Positions 19,698 to 30,440 of a stretch of 64,000 bases of DNA are shown piece by piece. Origin of the DNA: Prochlorococcus sp. AG-402-N08 (GTDB lineage Bacteria > Cyanobacteriota > Cyanobacteriia > PCC-6307 > Cyanobiaceae); NCBI GenBank assembly GCA_003216535.1, contig QCIS01000001.1, positions 1 through 64,000 of the forward strand, written 5' to 3'. The notes beneath the pieces were generated by a model. The model was not told the origin of the DNA. It ran no database searches and worked only from the letters and a program-made list of their open reading frames with translations. Position 1 is the first letter of the stretch; each line of letters begins with the position of its first letter. The translations under genes and the position numbers were made by a program.

Positions 19698-20792
19698 TTG
19701 GAATACTCAACATTAATTGCAAGGTTGAAATCTGCTTCAGAAAGTTTTGAAAATTTGGAAGTGCAGCTTGCAGATCCTGATATAGCTAATGATCCTAAAA
19801 AATTAGAATCAATAGCAAGAGAAAGGTCAAAATTAGAACCTTTAGTGATTGATTTTAATAAGTTGCTTAATACTGATAAAGAGATCGAAGATTCAAAAAA
19901 TTTGCTTAGAGATAATAGAAATGATAAAGAGATGGAATCTTTAATCAATGAAGAGATAACTAACCTAGAGGAATGTAAGAACGAACTCATTCAAAAGACC
20001 ACAATCGCTTTATTACCTAAAGATCCAAGAGATGAGAGAAGTGTAATGTTAGAAATAAGAGCCGGTGCTGGAGGAAACGAGGCTTGTATATGGGCTGGTG
20101 ATCTAGCAAGAATGTATGAAAGATATGGACAAAAAATTGGATGGTCCGTAAAATCTGTTAGTGCTTCTGAGTCAGATATGGGAGGATTCAAAGAGTTAGT
20201 TATATCCGTTAAGGGAGATTCTGTATATAGTCAACTTAAATTCGAGGCTGGTGTACATAGAGTTCAAAGAGTTCCAGCGACTGAATCCCAAGGTAGAGTT
20301 CACACCTCTACTGCTACAGTTGCTGTTATGCCTGAGGCTGATCCTGTTGAGGTTAAAATTGATCCAACCGATTTAGAGGTTGGTACAGCGAGATCAGGAG
20401 GTGCTGGGGGACAAAATGTTAATAAGGTAGAGACAGCTATTGATCTTCTCCATAAGCCCACAGGAATAAGAGTTTTTTGTACTCAAGAGAGATCACAATT
20501 GCAAAATCGTGAACGAGCAATGGAAATCTTAAGAGCTAAATTATATGAAATTCAATTAAAAGAAGCTAATGCCAAAGAGAGATCACAAAGGCTTTTGCAG
20601 GTTGGAACAGGTGATAGGAGTGAAAAAATTAGAACATATAATTTCAAAGATAACAGGACAACTGATCACAGATTGGGCTCCAATTTTTCACTTGAACCAA
20701 TTCTTGCTGGTCAATTGGATGAAGTAATTGATGCATGTATAGCGCAAGAGCAAAAGAGAATGATGGAAGATTTTAAAAACGAAATCAGTTAA
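19698..20792 (+). CDS. prfA: Peptide chain release factor 1
   Basis: A 364-residue RF1, which reads UAA/UAG and triggers peptidyl-tRNA hydrolysis. The codon-recognition tripeptide is PAT (in [10 protein letters not shown]), the RF1 version rather than RF2's SPF. The catalytic GGQ is in [16 protein letters not shown], at about residues 231-233. The TTG start gives [10 protein letters not shown], matching family N-termini. Its stop is 10 bases from the convergent HNH gene. Confidence 0.98.
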   Translation: MEYSTLIARLKSASESFENLEVQLADPDIANDPKKLESIARERSKLEPLVIDFNKLLNTDKEIEDSKNLLRDNRNDKEMESLINEEITNLEECKNELIQKTTIALLPKDPRDERSVMLEIRAGAGGNEACIWAGDLARMYERYGQKIGWSVKSVSASESDMGGFKELVISVKGDSVYSQLKFEAGVHRVQRVPATESQGRVHTSTATVAVMPEADPVEVKIDPTDLEVGTARSGGAGGQNVNKVETAIDLLHKPTGIRVFCTQERSQLQNRERAMEILRAKLYEIQLKEANAKERSQRLLQVGTGDRSEKIRTYNFKDNRTTDHRLGSNFSLEPILAGQLDEVIDACIAQEQKRMMEDFKNEIS

Positions 20793-20802
20793 GACTTTTT
20801 TG

Positions 20803-21309
20803 TTAGATTACAACCCCTATTACGTATTTGCTCCATTCTTTATGTCTGCCAGAGTCAATTTGTCTCGTAGCTTCAAAATTTAGATTACTCAGTGGACGGT
20901 ATGGCTTGCGTTTTAAAGGCATATTTGCCTCTTCGGGGGTTCTATTACCTTTTTGTACATTACATCTAAGACATGCTGTAGTAACATTCTCCCAGTTATC
21001 AGTTCCTCCTCTGCTTCTCGGCAAAACATGATCTATTGATAAATCATTACCTCTATAATTACAGTATTGGCATGCATTATTATCCCTTAGAAGAATATTT
21101 TTTCTTGTTAAAGAAACTTCCCTAAAGGGTACTTTTACGTAGTAACGAAGTCTTATGACTGTGGGTAATTTTCTACCGAAATGTATTGAATATGATTTAT
21201 CTTCCTCTAGACTTTCTGCTTTACCTTTAATCATCAAAATTACTGCTCTTCGCCAGGAAGTGATGTTTAAAGGTTCATAAGATGCATTTAAAACTAGAGT
21301 CTGGCCCAT
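20803..21309 (-). CDS. HNH endonuclease family protein
   Basis: A predicted HNH nuclease of the type found across cyanobacteria. It has two CxxC zinc pairs (CQYC and CLRC) flanking the core LSIDHVLPRSRGGTDNWENV, which holds the catalytic Asp-His, and ends in a basic region. The reading frame extends to an upstream ATG at 21360, but the ATG at 21309 is preferred. It gives MGQTLVLNASYEPLNI, where homologues begin, and leaves 68 bases for the divergent promoters it shares with the alanine racemase gene. Substrate unknown; no restriction or mobile-element partner is adjacent. Confidence 0.85.
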   Translation of the reverse strand: MGQTLVLNASYEPLNITSWRRAVILMIKGKAESLEEDKSYSIHFGRKLPTVIRLRYYVKVPFREVSLTRKNILLRDNNACQYCNYRGNDLSIDHVLPRSRGGTDNWENVTTACLRCNVQKGNRTPEEANMPLKRKPYRPLSNLNFEATRQIDSGRHKEWSKYVIGVVI

Positions 21310-21377
21310 GCCAAAATACAATTTACATGTCATCCTAACTGTATATTTCAATAAGCGCATTTAATTGTGTAAAGTTA

Positions 21378-22577
21378 ATGCAAATTAGGCAAACAAATCA
21401 GGTATTTAATTTTGATAAATATCTAACTTTTGAAAAAGATATAGATTTAAAACAAAGAGCATGGATTGAAGTGAAAGGTAAAGCAATAGAAACAAACGTT
21501 AGACAGTTAAGATCAAAATTAAGTAAAAATTGTCAATTTATGGCAGTCGTTAAAGCCGATGGATATGGACATGATGCAAAATTAGTATCGGATTATGCTA
21601 TCAAAGGTGGAGCTTCTCAATTAGGAGTTGCCACATTAAATGAAGGAATTAAGCTTCGTTCTTCTGGAGTTAAAAAACCAATTCTTATCCTCGGAAATCT
21701 TTATACGAAAAGGGATCTTATTATATCTTTTAAAAATGATCTTATGCCAACTATTAGTAGTATCAGAGAATGTTTAATTTGTAATAACATTGGGAAGCAC
21801 TTTGGATTGAAATTTTCTTTACATCTTAAGGTTGATACAGGAATGTCAAGATTAGGATTTGAATGCAGTGAATTTGTTCAGCAATTTGAAAAAATCAAAT
21901 CTTTTGACAATATCTCTATTGAAGGAATATATAGTCATTTATCATCTGCAGATGAAATAAACTCATTAGATCCAAAAAGTAATACACAATTACAAAGGCA
22001 GAAGTTTCAGAAATTATTAAAGCAAATTAATGTTGATAGAAATAAAAATATCAAGATTCATTTGGCTAATTCAGCGGGCATGCTTATTGATAAAAATTTC
22101 CATTTTCATATGGTTCGTGTTGGATTATCTATGTATGGATATAAACCTTTGTCAAAAATAAATAATAATTTATTTCTTAATCCAGCTTTATTTTTGAAGG
22201 TCAAAGTAGCTTTTATAAGAACTATTGATAAAGGTGTAAGTGTAAGTTATGGAGGCAAATTTATAAGTAATAGAAAAACTAAGTTAGCTGTATTAAGTAT
22301 TGGTTATGCAGATGGCGTACCAAGAAATCTTTCAGGAAAGATAAACGTAATTCACAATAATAAATTTTATCCTCAAGTTGGATGTATAACTATGGACCAA
22401 ATGATGGTTGACATAACAGATTCGAATGACATTCAAGTTGGTAGTACCATGTTATTACTAGGATCTGATGGAGACAAAACAATTTCGCCTCTCGATTGGG
22501 CAAGAGAATCTAATACTATTCCTTGGGAAATTCTTTGCTCTTTTAAAAATAGATTACCGAAAGTTCAAGTAGATTAG
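21378..22577 (+). CDS. alr: Alanine racemase
   Basis: A 399-residue PLP enzyme interconverting L- and D-alanine for peptidoglycan. The PLP lysine is in AVVKADGYGHD near residue 58. The barrel continues through LHLKVDTGMSRLGF and NSAGML, and the second-domain catalytic tyrosine lies in LSIGYADGVPRNLS, followed by GCITMDQMMVDIT. The N-terminal ~25 residues before the barrel are variable. It starts divergently from the HNH gene. Confidence 0.95.
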   Translation: MQIRQTNQVFNFDKYLTFEKDIDLKQRAWIEVKGKAIETNVRQLRSKLSKNCQFMAVVKADGYGHDAKLVSDYAIKGGASQLGVATLNEGIKLRSSGVKKPILILGNLYTKRDLIISFKNDLMPTISSIRECLICNNIGKHFGLKFSLHLKVDTGMSRLGFECSEFVQQFEKIKSFDNISIEGIYSHLSSADEINSLDPKSNTQLQRQKFQKLLKQINVDRNKNIKIHLANSAGMLIDKNFHFHMVRVGLSMYGYKPLSKINNNLFLNPALFLKVKVAFIRTIDKGVSVSYGGKFISNRKTKLAVLSIGYADGVPRNLSGKINVIHNNKFYPQVGCITMDQMMVDITDSNDIQVGSTMLLLGSDGDKTISPLDWARESNTIPWEILCSFKNRLPKVQVD

Positions 22578-22638
22578 ACATTTCGATTAAATAAAAAATT
22601 TTGAATGTTTGCAAAAAAATTGATAATGTATAAGAACT

Positions 22639-22727
22639 GGAGAGGTGGCTGAGTGGTTGAAAGCGGCTCCCTGCTAAGGAGTTACAGGAGGTAACTTTTG
22701 TCGAGGGTTCGAATCCCTCCCTCTCCG
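22639..22727 (+). tRNA. tRNA-Ser (anticodon GCT)
   Basis: An 89-base class II tRNA. The acceptor stem is GGAGAGG/CCTCTCC with discriminator G, the anticodon loop CTGCTAA carries GCT, there is a long variable arm (around ACAGGAGGTAACTTTTGT), and the T-arm is GAGGG-TTCGAAT-CCCTC. CCA is not encoded. Confidence 0.96.
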
Positions 22728-22748
22728 TAATTACTTGAGAAATATTCT

Positions 22749-23552
22749 TTAATTTATACTTTTTTTAAATAAGTCAATATGAATATTTTTAAGATCATTA
22801 ATTGAACTTAAAATAATGTCAGCACCTACTTTTTTTAGATTTTTTTCGTATTCATTGCGTTCTTTTAATCGAGACTTTAAATGTAAATGAGGAGGAGCTA
22901 TTCCAATACTTATGAATTTCTGAGATGGTATTTCCTTTCTAGCGTTTACAACTGTATTTATATCTGCAATAGTATCTCCTACGTATGCAATAGGAGTATT
23001 TGATGCGCCAAGTCTATCTCCAAGAAGCTTTTTTGATAAGTTAATAAAACCTTTAGGATTAGGTTTTTCAGGGGCATCTTCCATAGAGATTAGTGGAGGT
23101 GATTTTAGTCCAAGTCTTTTTTCTAAAACAAATTTTGCAGAAGCAGACTCTGCACCACTCACAAAACCCCAAATTATTCCATTGCTTTCTAATAAATCAA
23201 AAAACTTTTTATCTACTAATAACTTCTCATTCGTTATAAATCCAGACCAATACTTACTATCTTTATTTGGATCTCCTCCAAAGTAAAACTTTTCAAAACA
23301 CTTAACTATTTCCTCTCTTGGAGGTATTTCAAGGTTTAAGTTTCCTTTTTTTTTAAATCTTTTTATAAGCTCTAAACTTAAATCCCAGTCATTATTCCAG
23401 ATACCTTCATTTTTGGCATTATCAATATCTACATAACTTGGTTCCCAACCAGAAAATTTGTAAACAGTTTTTTTTAATGAAAGTCTGTAACTATTCTCTA
23501 CGCTTCGTATAACACCATCTATGTCAAATAAAATTAAACCAATATTTTTCAA
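22749..23552 (-). CDS. HAD-superfamily hydrolase, TIGR01548-type
   Basis: A 267-residue HAD hydrolase with motif I LILFDIDGVIRSVENSYR at the N-terminus, a cap domain with GIWNNDWDLSLELIKR, a motif II-like FVSGAES near residue 132, and motif IV-like AYVGDTIADINTV near residue 190. The conserved 'GIWNNDWDLSLEL' block is typical of the TIGR01548 group, annotated as histidinol-phosphatase-like or unknown. Its substrate is not established. Downstream of cobJ on the same strand, separated by 88 bases. Confidence 0.8.
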   Translation of the reverse strand: MKNIGLILFDIDGVIRSVENSYRLSLKKTVYKFSGWEPSYVDIDNAKNEGIWNNDWDLSLELIKRFKKKGNLNLEIPPREEIVKCFEKFYFGGDPNKDSKYWSGFITNEKLLVDKKFFDLLESNGIIWGFVSGAESASAKFVLEKRLGLKSPPLISMEDAPEKPNPKGFINLSKKLLGDRLGASNTPIAYVGDTIADINTVVNARKEIPSQKFISIGIAPPHLHLKSRLKERNEYEKNLKKVGADIILSSINDLKNIHIDLFKKSIN

Positions 23553-23640
23553 TGTATTTTTTATTCCTTTTTATAAAAGATTAGTATTCTTATTAAAAAA
23601 AAGCAAAAAATTCTAAAGCTAATTTACTTATTATCTAAAC

Positions 23641-25443
23641 TTAATTTTGTAAATATCCTCTTGGAGTAAGAAATATTTCATCTACTAATGTAGTTTGAGA
23701 ATTGCCAATAATAATGATTGATAACATATCAATCTCTTTAGAGGGAATGGTGTTTAAAGTAAAAAATTTTTTTGTTTGATTTTCTCTCCCAACTTGTCTA
23801 GCTATTAAAACGGGAGTATCCCGATGCCTAGATTTTAAACATTTATCTATTACACTATTAAGCTGCCAATTTCTTTCAATGGATTGAGGATTAAATAAAG
23901 CTATTACAAAGTCACCTAAAAGAGCTCCTTCAATTCTTTTTTCTATTAAAGTCCATGGCGTTAATTTATCGCTTAAGCTTATTGAACAAAAGTCATTCAT
24001 CAGTGGTGCGCCACTAAGCGCAGCCGCTAATTGAACACTACTTATACCTGGATGTACTTCAAAGTAAGGTCTATATTCTTTTTTGATTTTTTGGAGTAAT
24101 TCTAAAAGTAAACCAGCCATGCCATAAAATCCAGATTCACCTGAAGAAATTAAAGCCACTTTTATTCCTTCTTCGGCAAGTTTAATTGCTTTACTGCATC
24201 TCTCTTTTTCTTCAGTAAGTTTACTTTCAATTAAAACTTGGTCATTCCTTTTTAAAGGCTTAATTAAATCTAGATACATTTTGTATCCGATCCAAACAGT
24301 ACATCTTGAAAGTGCTTTTCTTGCATTATTTGTTAGGAAGGAGATATCACCAGGCCCACTTCCAATAATATGTATTTCGCCATGAGTTGGATTATATTGA
24401 TTTTTTGATTCTGCCACAGCTATAGTTACTGCACCGGATTCATTTTTAAAAATTCTTTTTTCTTCTAATAATTTTGATTCTTCTCCTGCTGCGAGTAAGC
24501 AAGAAGCTTCTGCTACGGAAGGTGTGCCAATTTCCTTTTGCACGACAAGTGATGGATTTGGAACATTTATTGTTGAAAGATCCTCTTTCCTAAAAAACTT
24601 TATAGGCAAGTTTTTTTCTTCAGCAAGTTCTAATATTCCTTTCTCATTTTTTTTTATATCAATAGTTGCAAATCCCGCAATTGATTGCTGTGATAAATTT
24701 CCTGACTCCAAAAAATTATTTAAAGAATTTGCTATTAATTCTTTACTTGTATTTCTTTCACATCCAACGCCAATCCATAATACGGGCGGATGCCAATTTC
24801 TTTTATTATTTTCGAATACACTTACATAAAATGTTGAATCTGGTTTTTCAGTTTCTTTTTCATTAATTTGATTAATAATCTCACCTGATTCTGAAATTTT
24901 CCATAAGCTATTACCAGATAATTGTTTGCAAAATATTTCTTCGTTATTAGCTTGTTTAATTACTAGTTTTGACCAATCCTTTATATTGCCAGATCTTTTC
25001 CAACCCCATTGATTCCCAAATGCATCAAGATTTAAAAAGCTTTGATTCTTGGAATTGTTAGTTTCTATTATTTCGCCACCAAATAAATTAGCAATTTGAA
25101 ATGCAATATTTCGCGTATTTGACTGATGTAAGCCAATTAAAGGAATTATCTTGGAACATTTGTTATCTATAACGATAACTCCTGGATCTTGATCTTTAGA
25201 GGTTAAAAAAGAATTTATTATACGTATTGATGCAGCAATTGAGCCTATAAAAATTATTAAATCTATCTCCGGCCATTTTTTAAGTAAGATTTTTCTAGGT
25301 TTTTGTACTTGAATAAGTTCATTTTCTTTTCCATCATCTTTTGAAGAACCTGCAATATATATATCTTTGACAAATTGATTTTTTTTAAGCCTTTTTAAAA
25401 TTTCTTTCGAATTATTTGATAGACCTATTGCAATTCCTTTCAA
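23641..25443 (-). CDS. cobJ: CbiG-CobJ fusion: cobalt-precorrin-5A hydrolase / precorrin-3B C17-methyltransferase
   Basis: A 600-residue fusion for corrin ring contraction in cobalamin synthesis. The N-terminal part (about 1-340) resembles CbiG: an N-terminal domain (KGIAIGLSNNSKEILKRL), a GLHQSN block and WIGVGCERNTSKE, ending in GTPSVAEASCLLAAG, the CbiG C-terminal domain. From about residue 355 a tetrapyrrole methylase fold follows, with HIIGSGPGDISFLTN, ISSGESGFYGMAGLL, HPGISSVQLAAALSGAPL and DFVIALFNPQS, diagnostic of CobJ. Such fusions are known in cyanobacteria. Prochlorococcus makes pseudocobalamin for its own B12 enzymes. Confidence 0.95.
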   Translation of the reverse strand: MKGIAIGLSNNSKEILKRLKKNQFVKDIYIAGSSKDDGKENELIQVQKPRKILLKKWPEIDLIIFIGSIAASIRIINSFLTSKDQDPGVIVIDNKCSKIIPLIGLHQSNTRNIAFQIANLFGGEIIETNNSKNQSFLNLDAFGNQWGWKRSGNIKDWSKLVIKQANNEEIFCKQLSGNSLWKISESGEIINQINEKETEKPDSTFYVSVFENNKRNWHPPVLWIGVGCERNTSKELIANSLNNFLESGNLSQQSIAGFATIDIKKNEKGILELAEEKNLPIKFFRKEDLSTINVPNPSLVVQKEIGTPSVAEASCLLAAGEESKLLEEKRIFKNESGAVTIAVAESKNQYNPTHGEIHIIGSGPGDISFLTNNARKALSRCTVWIGYKMYLDLIKPLKRNDQVLIESKLTEEKERCSKAIKLAEEGIKVALISSGESGFYGMAGLLLELLQKIKKEYRPYFEVHPGISSVQLAAALSGAPLMNDFCSISLSDKLTPWTLIEKRIEGALLGDFVIALFNPQSIERNWQLNSVIDKCLKSRHRDTPVLIARQVGRENQTKKFFTLNTIPSKEIDMLSIIIIGNSQTTLVDEIFLTPRGYLQN

Positions 25444-25777
25444 ATCAGAAACTATTGATAGTTATGTTGAAATTATATCCTGTCGCTGGATTTAAAAAAT
25501 TTTCTTTGAAATATAAAAAAAAATTTAAGAAATTTATATGAAATTTGAGTAAAAATACCCATAATTTAGTCATAGACTAGAATTTAACAAAATATTCATA
25601 TAGTAACAATCATTAGAACATTTGTTACGTTAATGCATAACGAAAGAATCTTTGCCTTATTATTTTTGAAACGATTATCTAAAGTTTCGAAGGATTCGTT
25701 TTCCTGAACATTATCATTAAAAATAGGTTCAAGATCCGATCAATCAGCTTTAATGTCAATTATTTTCGAGGTGCTAG
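25444..25777 (+). promoter_or_regulatory. psaA upstream region
   Basis: A 334-base divergent intergenic region between cobJ and psaA with no convincing gene. Seen directly: an inverted repeat GTAACAA (25603-25609) and TTGTTAC (25622-25628) with a 12-base spacer, immediately followed by CGTTA/TAACG (25628-25632 and 25638-25642) around ATGCA. The psaA start is preceded by a GAGGTG Shine-Dalgarno. The repeats are candidate operators for light-regulated expression, but no exact RpaB HLR1 pair was recognised. Confidence 0.4.
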
Positions 25778-28081
25778 ATGACCATCAGCCCACCAGAAAG
25801 TGGAGAAAAAAACAAAAAAGTTTTGGAAGATCCTGTTAAGGCCGATCCAAGACCTATTGATTTTGCCAAATTAGATAAGCCAGGTTTCTGGTCAAGTAAA
25901 TTATCTAAAGGTCCAAAAACTACAACTTGGATCTGGAATTTGCATGCTGACGCACACGATTTCGATGTGCATACAGGCGATGCTGAAGAAGCAACAAGAA
26001 AAATCTTTTCAGCTCATTTTGGACATCTTGCAGTCATTTTTATATGGATGAGTGCTGCATTTTTCCATGGAGCAAGATTTTCTAATTATTCAGGTTGGTT
26101 AGCCGATCCAACTCATGTCAAACCCGGAGCTCAGCAGGTATGGGCAATTGTTGGTCAAGAAATGCTTAATGCTGATCTTGGTGCTAACTATAACGGTATT
26201 CAAATCAGTTCAGGAATATTCCATATGTGGAGAGCATGGGGAATCACTAACGAGAGTGAACTGATGGCTTTAGCAATAGGTGCGGTAGTAATGGCTGCAC
26301 TTATGCTTCATGCCGGAATTTTTCATTATCACAAAGCAGCTCCCAAGATGGAGTGGTTCCAGGATATTGAGTCTATGCTTAACCACCACATAGCTGGTTT
26401 AGTAGGACTTGGATCTTTAGCATGGGCTGGCCATTGTATTCATATCGGAGCTCCTACTGCAGCTCTTTTAGATGCAATTGATGCAGGCTCACCTTTAGTT
26501 ATTAACGGCAAGGAAATAGCAACTATTGCAGATATGCCTATGCCGCATCAACTCTGTGATCCACAAATTATCGGTCAGATATTTCCAGGATTAGCAAGTG
26601 GCACAGGTAACTTTTTTAGTTTAAATTGGTTAGCTTTCTCAGACTTCCTTACTTTCAAAGGAGGTCTTAACCCTGTGACAGGAAGCTTATGGATGACTGA
26701 TGTTTCACATCATCATTTAGCTTTTGGTGTAATAGCAATAATAGGTGGTCATATGTATAGAACCAATTACGGTATTGGTCATAGTATGAAAGAAATTTTA
26801 GATTCACAGCAAGGAGACCCAATATTATTCCCTGCTCCTAAAGGTCATCAAGGTCTTTTTGAGTTCATGGCAGAAAGTAGACATGCTCAGCTAGCAGTAA
26901 ACCTAGCAATGCTTGGATCAATAAGCATACTTGTATCTCATCATATGTATGCGATGCCTCCATATCCATATATAGCTACTGATTACATGACAGTTCTTGG
27001 ATTATTTACCCATCACATGTGGATAGGTGGATTATTCATAGTAGGTGCAGGTGCGCATGCTGGAATTGCAATGGTTAGAGATTATGATCCAGCAAAACAT
27101 ATTGATAACGTATTAGACAGAATCCTTAAAGCAAGAGACGCCTTAATCAGTCACTTGAACTGGGTATGTATGTGGTTAGGATTCCATAGTTTCGGACTAT
27201 ATATTCACAACGATACTATGAGAGCTTTGGGTAGACCCCAAGATATGTTTAGTGATTCTGCAATTCAACTTCAACCAATATTTGCTCAATGGGTTCAAAG
27301 TATTCAAGCTTCAGCCGTCGGTACTTCTATATTGGCTGGTACGGCAGAAGCTTTACCTCATAAAGCTATAAGTGAAGTATTTAATGGAAGTTTAGTTGAA
27401 GTAGGTGGAAAGGTTGCTATCGCTCCAATCCCCTTAGGAACTGCTGACTTGATGATTCATCATATCCATGCATTCCAAATACACGTAACAGTTTTAATTC
27501 TTCTTAAAGGTGTTCTCTATGCAAGAAGCTCAAGATTGATACCTGATAAAGCATCATTAGGATTTAGATTTCCATGTGATGGTCCTGGTAGAGGAGGTAC
27601 ATGTCAAGTTTCTTCTTGGGATCATGTTTTCTTAGCACTCTTCTGGATGTATAACTGCTTATCAATTGTTATTTTCCATTTTTCTTGGAAGATGCAAAGT
27701 GATGTTTGGGGACTAACTGGAGGTAACTTCGCTCAAAGTGCCATTACTATTAATGGTTGGCTTAGAGACTTTTTGTGGGCGCAAGCTTCTCAGGTTTTGA
27801 CCAGTTATGGTTCAGCTATAAGTATGTATGGTTTGATGTTCTTAGGAGCACACTTTATCTGGGCATTTAGCTTAATGTTCTTATTCAGCGGAAGAGGTTA
27901 CTGGCAAGAGCTGTTTGAGTCAATTGTTTGGGCTCATAACAAACTTAAAGTTGCTCCAACTATTCAACCAAGAGCACTTTCAATTACTCAAGGTCGTGCG
28001 GTTGGCGTTACTCACTTCTTAGTAGGCGGTATCGCGACTACTTGGGCCTTCTTCCACGCTCGCCTTTTCGGCCTGGGCTAA
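25778..28081 (+). CDS. psaA: Photosystem I P700 apoprotein A1
   Basis: A 767-residue PsaA, which with PsaB binds P700, most PSI chlorophylls, phylloquinones and the F_X cluster. Eleven transmembrane helices are expected. The F_X ligands are Cys600 and Cys609 within [12 protein letters not shown]. Many His-containing antenna segments (SHHHLAF, LNHHIAG) are present. It heads the psaA-psaB operon, 27 bases ahead of psaB. Confidence 0.99.
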   Translation: MTISPPESGEKNKKVLEDPVKADPRPIDFAKLDKPGFWSSKLSKGPKTTTWIWNLHADAHDFDVHTGDAEEATRKIFSAHFGHLAVIFIWMSAAFFHGARFSNYSGWLADPTHVKPGAQQVWAIVGQEMLNADLGANYNGIQISSGIFHMWRAWGITNESELMALAIGAVVMAALMLHAGIFHYHKAAPKMEWFQDIESMLNHHIAGLVGLGSLAWAGHCIHIGAPTAALLDAIDAGSPLVINGKEIATIADMPMPHQLCDPQIIGQIFPGLASGTGNFFSLNWLAFSDFLTFKGGLNPVTGSLWMTDVSHHHLAFGVIAIIGGHMYRTNYGIGHSMKEILDSQQGDPILFPAPKGHQGLFEFMAESRHAQLAVNLAMLGSISILVSHHMYAMPPYPYIATDYMTVLGLFTHHMWIGGLFIVGAGAHAGIAMVRDYDPAKHIDNVLDRILKARDALISHLNWVCMWLGFHSFGLYIHNDTMRALGRPQDMFSDSAIQLQPIFAQWVQSIQASAVGTSILAGTAEALPHKAISEVFNGSLVEVGGKVAIAPIPLGTADLMIHHIHAFQIHVTVLILLKGVLYARSSRLIPDKASLGFRFPCDGPGRGGTCQVSSWDHVFLALFWMYNCLSIVIFHFSWKMQSDVWGLTGGNFAQSAITINGWLRDFLWAQASQVLTSYGSAISMYGLMFLGAHFIWAFSLMFLFSGRGYWQELFESIVWAHNKLKVAPTIQPRALSITQGRAVGVTHFLVGGIATTWAFFHARLFGLG

Positions 28082-28108
28082 TTACCTGAACTTCACCTTT
28101 TTAATTCA

Positions 28109-30337
28109 ATGGCAACAAAATTTCCATCATTTAACCAGGGTCTAGCTCAGGACCCTACAACCCGACGAATATGGTACGGAATAGCTACTGCTCACGACTT
28201 TGAAAGTCATGACGGTATGACCGAAGAAAAGCTTTATCAGAAGCTTTTCTCTACACATTTTGGTCATCTAGCAATAATCGCCCTCTGGGTGGCTGGTAAC
28301 TTATTTCATATTGCTTGGCAAGGTAACTTCGAGCAATTTGTACTTGATCCAACCCACGTTCGTCCTATTGCTCATGCTATTTGGGATCCTCATTTCGGTT
28401 CTGGTATCACAGAAGCAATGACACAAGCTGGAGCTAGTGGTCCAGTAAACATAGCTTACTCAGGTCTCTATCATTGGTGGTACACAATTGGAATGAGAAC
28501 TAATGAGCAACTCTTCCAAGCTTCAATATTCATGAGTATTTTGGCTTGTTGGACTCTATTTGCAGGTTGGTTACATTTACAGCCAAAATTCAGACCTTCT
28601 TTAGCTTGGTTTAAAAATGCAGAGTCAAGATTAAATCATCATTTAGCAGTCTTATTTGGTTTTAGTAGTATTGCTTGGACAGGTCATTTAGTTCATGTTG
28701 CTATACCTGAATCAAGAGGACAGCATGTAGGTTGGGATAATTGGTTAACAGTCCTTCCACACCCTGCAGGATTAGCTCCTTTCTTTACTTTAAACTGGGG
28801 AGCATATGCTCAAAATCCTGATTCTCTAGACCAAGTATTTGGAACAGCTGAGGGAGCTGGCACAGCAATCTTTACTTTCTTAGGTGGTCTACATCCTCAA
28901 AGTGAAGCATTATGGCTTACTGATATTGCGCATCATCATATTGCGATTGGAACAGTTTTTGTAATTGCTGGTCATATGTATAGAAATACTTTTGGTATTG
29001 GTCATAGCCTCAAAGAAATTACAGAAGCTCATAATACAAGACACCCTAATGATCCTCATAAAGGTAGTTTCGGAATTAATCATGATGGAATTTACGAAAC
29101 TGTAAATAATTCATTACATTTCCAACTTGGACTAGCATTAGCATCACTTGGTGTAGCAACTTCTCTTGTAGCCCAACATATGGGTGCACTTCCTTCTTAC
29201 GCTTTTATTGCCAGGGACTACACTACACAATCTGCTTTATATAGTCATCATCAGTACATAGCAATGTTCTTGATGGTTGGTGCATTTGCACACGGCGCTA
29301 TTTTCTTTGTAAGAGATTATGATCCTGAATTAAATAAAGATAATGTATTAGCAAGAGTTCTTGGAACAAAGGAAGCTTTGATAAGTCACCTTAGCTGGGT
29401 AACAATGTTGCTAGGATTCCACACTCTTGGAATTTATGTTCATAACGACGTTGTTGTAGCTTTTGGTAACCCTGAAAAGCAAATTCTAATTGAGCCAGTA
29501 TTTGCTCAATTCGTTCAAGCCGCTCAAGGTAAGATGATGTACGGCTTTAACGCTTTATTATCTGATCCTACAAGTTCAGCAAGTCTTGCTGCTAATTCAT
29601 TACCAGGTAATCATTACTGGATGGATCTTATTAATAGACAAGATGCATTAAGTGCTTTCTTACCTATCGGTCCTGCGGATTTCTTAGTCCATCATGCTAT
29701 CGCTTTAGGTCTTCATACAACTGCTTTAATCCTTATTAAAGGTGCACTAGATGCTAGAGGAACTAAATTAATTCCTGATAAGAAAGATTTAGGATATGCA
29801 TTCCCTTGCGATGGTCCCGGACGTGGAGGTACTTGTGATAGTTCATCTTGGGACGCCATGTACTTAGCTATGTTCTGGGCATTAAATTTAATAGCATGGG
29901 TAACTTTCTACTGGCATTGGAAACACCTAGCAATATGGCAGGGTAATGTTGCGCAATTTAATGAATCAGGAACTTATCTAATGGGTTGGTTCAGAGATTA
30001 TCTCTGGTTAAATTCTGCTCAACTTATTAACGGATATAATCCATTCGGAGTTAACTCTTTATCTCCTTGGGCCTGGATGTTCCTATTCGGTCACTTAGTT
30101 TGGGCTACTGGTTTTATGTTCTTAATATCATGGCGTGGTTACTGGCAAGAATTAATTGAAACATTAGTTTGGGCACATCAGCGTACTCCAATAGCTAACC
30201 TTGTTGGCTGGAGAGATAAGCCAGTTGCACTTTCAATTGTTCAAGCTAGATTAGTTGGACTTGCACATTTCACGATTGGAAACATACTTACATTTGGTGC
30301 ATTTGTTATCGCATCAACTTCAGGTACGTTTGGCTAA
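28109..30337 (+). CDS. psaB: Photosystem I P700 apoprotein A2
   Basis: A 742-residue PsaB, partner of PsaA in the PSI core. It starts [32 protein letters not shown] as two normal N-terminal blocks. The F_X cysteines are Cys567 and Cys576 in [12 protein letters not shown]. The transcript ends at a strong intrinsic terminator about 20 bases after the stop. Confidence 0.99.
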   Translation: MATKFPSFNQGLAQDPTTRRIWYGIATAHDFESHDGMTEEKLYQKLFSTHFGHLAIIALWVAGNLFHIAWQGNFEQFVLDPTHVRPIAHAIWDPHFGSGITEAMTQAGASGPVNIAYSGLYHWWYTIGMRTNEQLFQASIFMSILACWTLFAGWLHLQPKFRPSLAWFKNAESRLNHHLAVLFGFSSIAWTGHLVHVAIPESRGQHVGWDNWLTVLPHPAGLAPFFTLNWGAYAQNPDSLDQVFGTAEGAGTAIFTFLGGLHPQSEALWLTDIAHHHIAIGTVFVIAGHMYRNTFGIGHSLKEITEAHNTRHPNDPHKGSFGINHDGIYETVNNSLHFQLGLALASLGVATSLVAQHMGALPSYAFIARDYTTQSALYSHHQYIAMFLMVGAFAHGAIFFVRDYDPELNKDNVLARVLGTKEALISHLSWVTMLLGFHTLGIYVHNDVVVAFGNPEKQILIEPVFAQFVQAAQGKMMYGFNALLSDPTSSASLAANSLPGNHYWMDLINRQDALSAFLPIGPADFLVHHAIALGLHTTALILIKGALDARGTKLIPDKKDLGYAFPCDGPGRGGTCDSSSWDAMYLAMFWALNLIAWVTFYWHWKHLAIWQGNVAQFNESGTYLMGWFRDYLWLNSAQLINGYNPFGVNSLSPWAWMFLFGHLVWATGFMFLISWRGYWQELIETLVWAHQRTPIANLVGWRDKPVALSIVQARLVGLAHFTIGNILTFGAFVIASTSGTFG

Positions 30338-30355
30338 ATTTTCCATAAATAATTT

Positions 30356-30384
30356 AAATCACCACGTTTGTGGTGATTTTTTTT
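30356..30384 (+). terminator. Intrinsic terminator of the psaA-psaB operon
   Basis: A perfect 10-bp stem AAATCACCAC / GTGGTGATTT (30356-30365 and 30370-30379) with a GTTT loop is followed by T at 30380-30384. The clearest rho-independent terminator in the window. Confidence 0.9.
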
Positions 30385-30440
30385 GTTTAATTTTAGTGTT
30401 CTAAATTAAGTTAAAATTATATAATTATCATTAAATATAA

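Noticed and set aside
24524-24829. 101-codon plus-strand frame
   Set aside because: Antisense to the CbiG part of the fusion and rich in Phe/Ser, as expected from reverse-complemented Lys/Glu codons.
25464-25541. 25-codon frame upstream of psaA
   Set aside because: Lys/Phe-rich translation typical of AT-rich noise, with no Shine-Dalgarno and no similarity.
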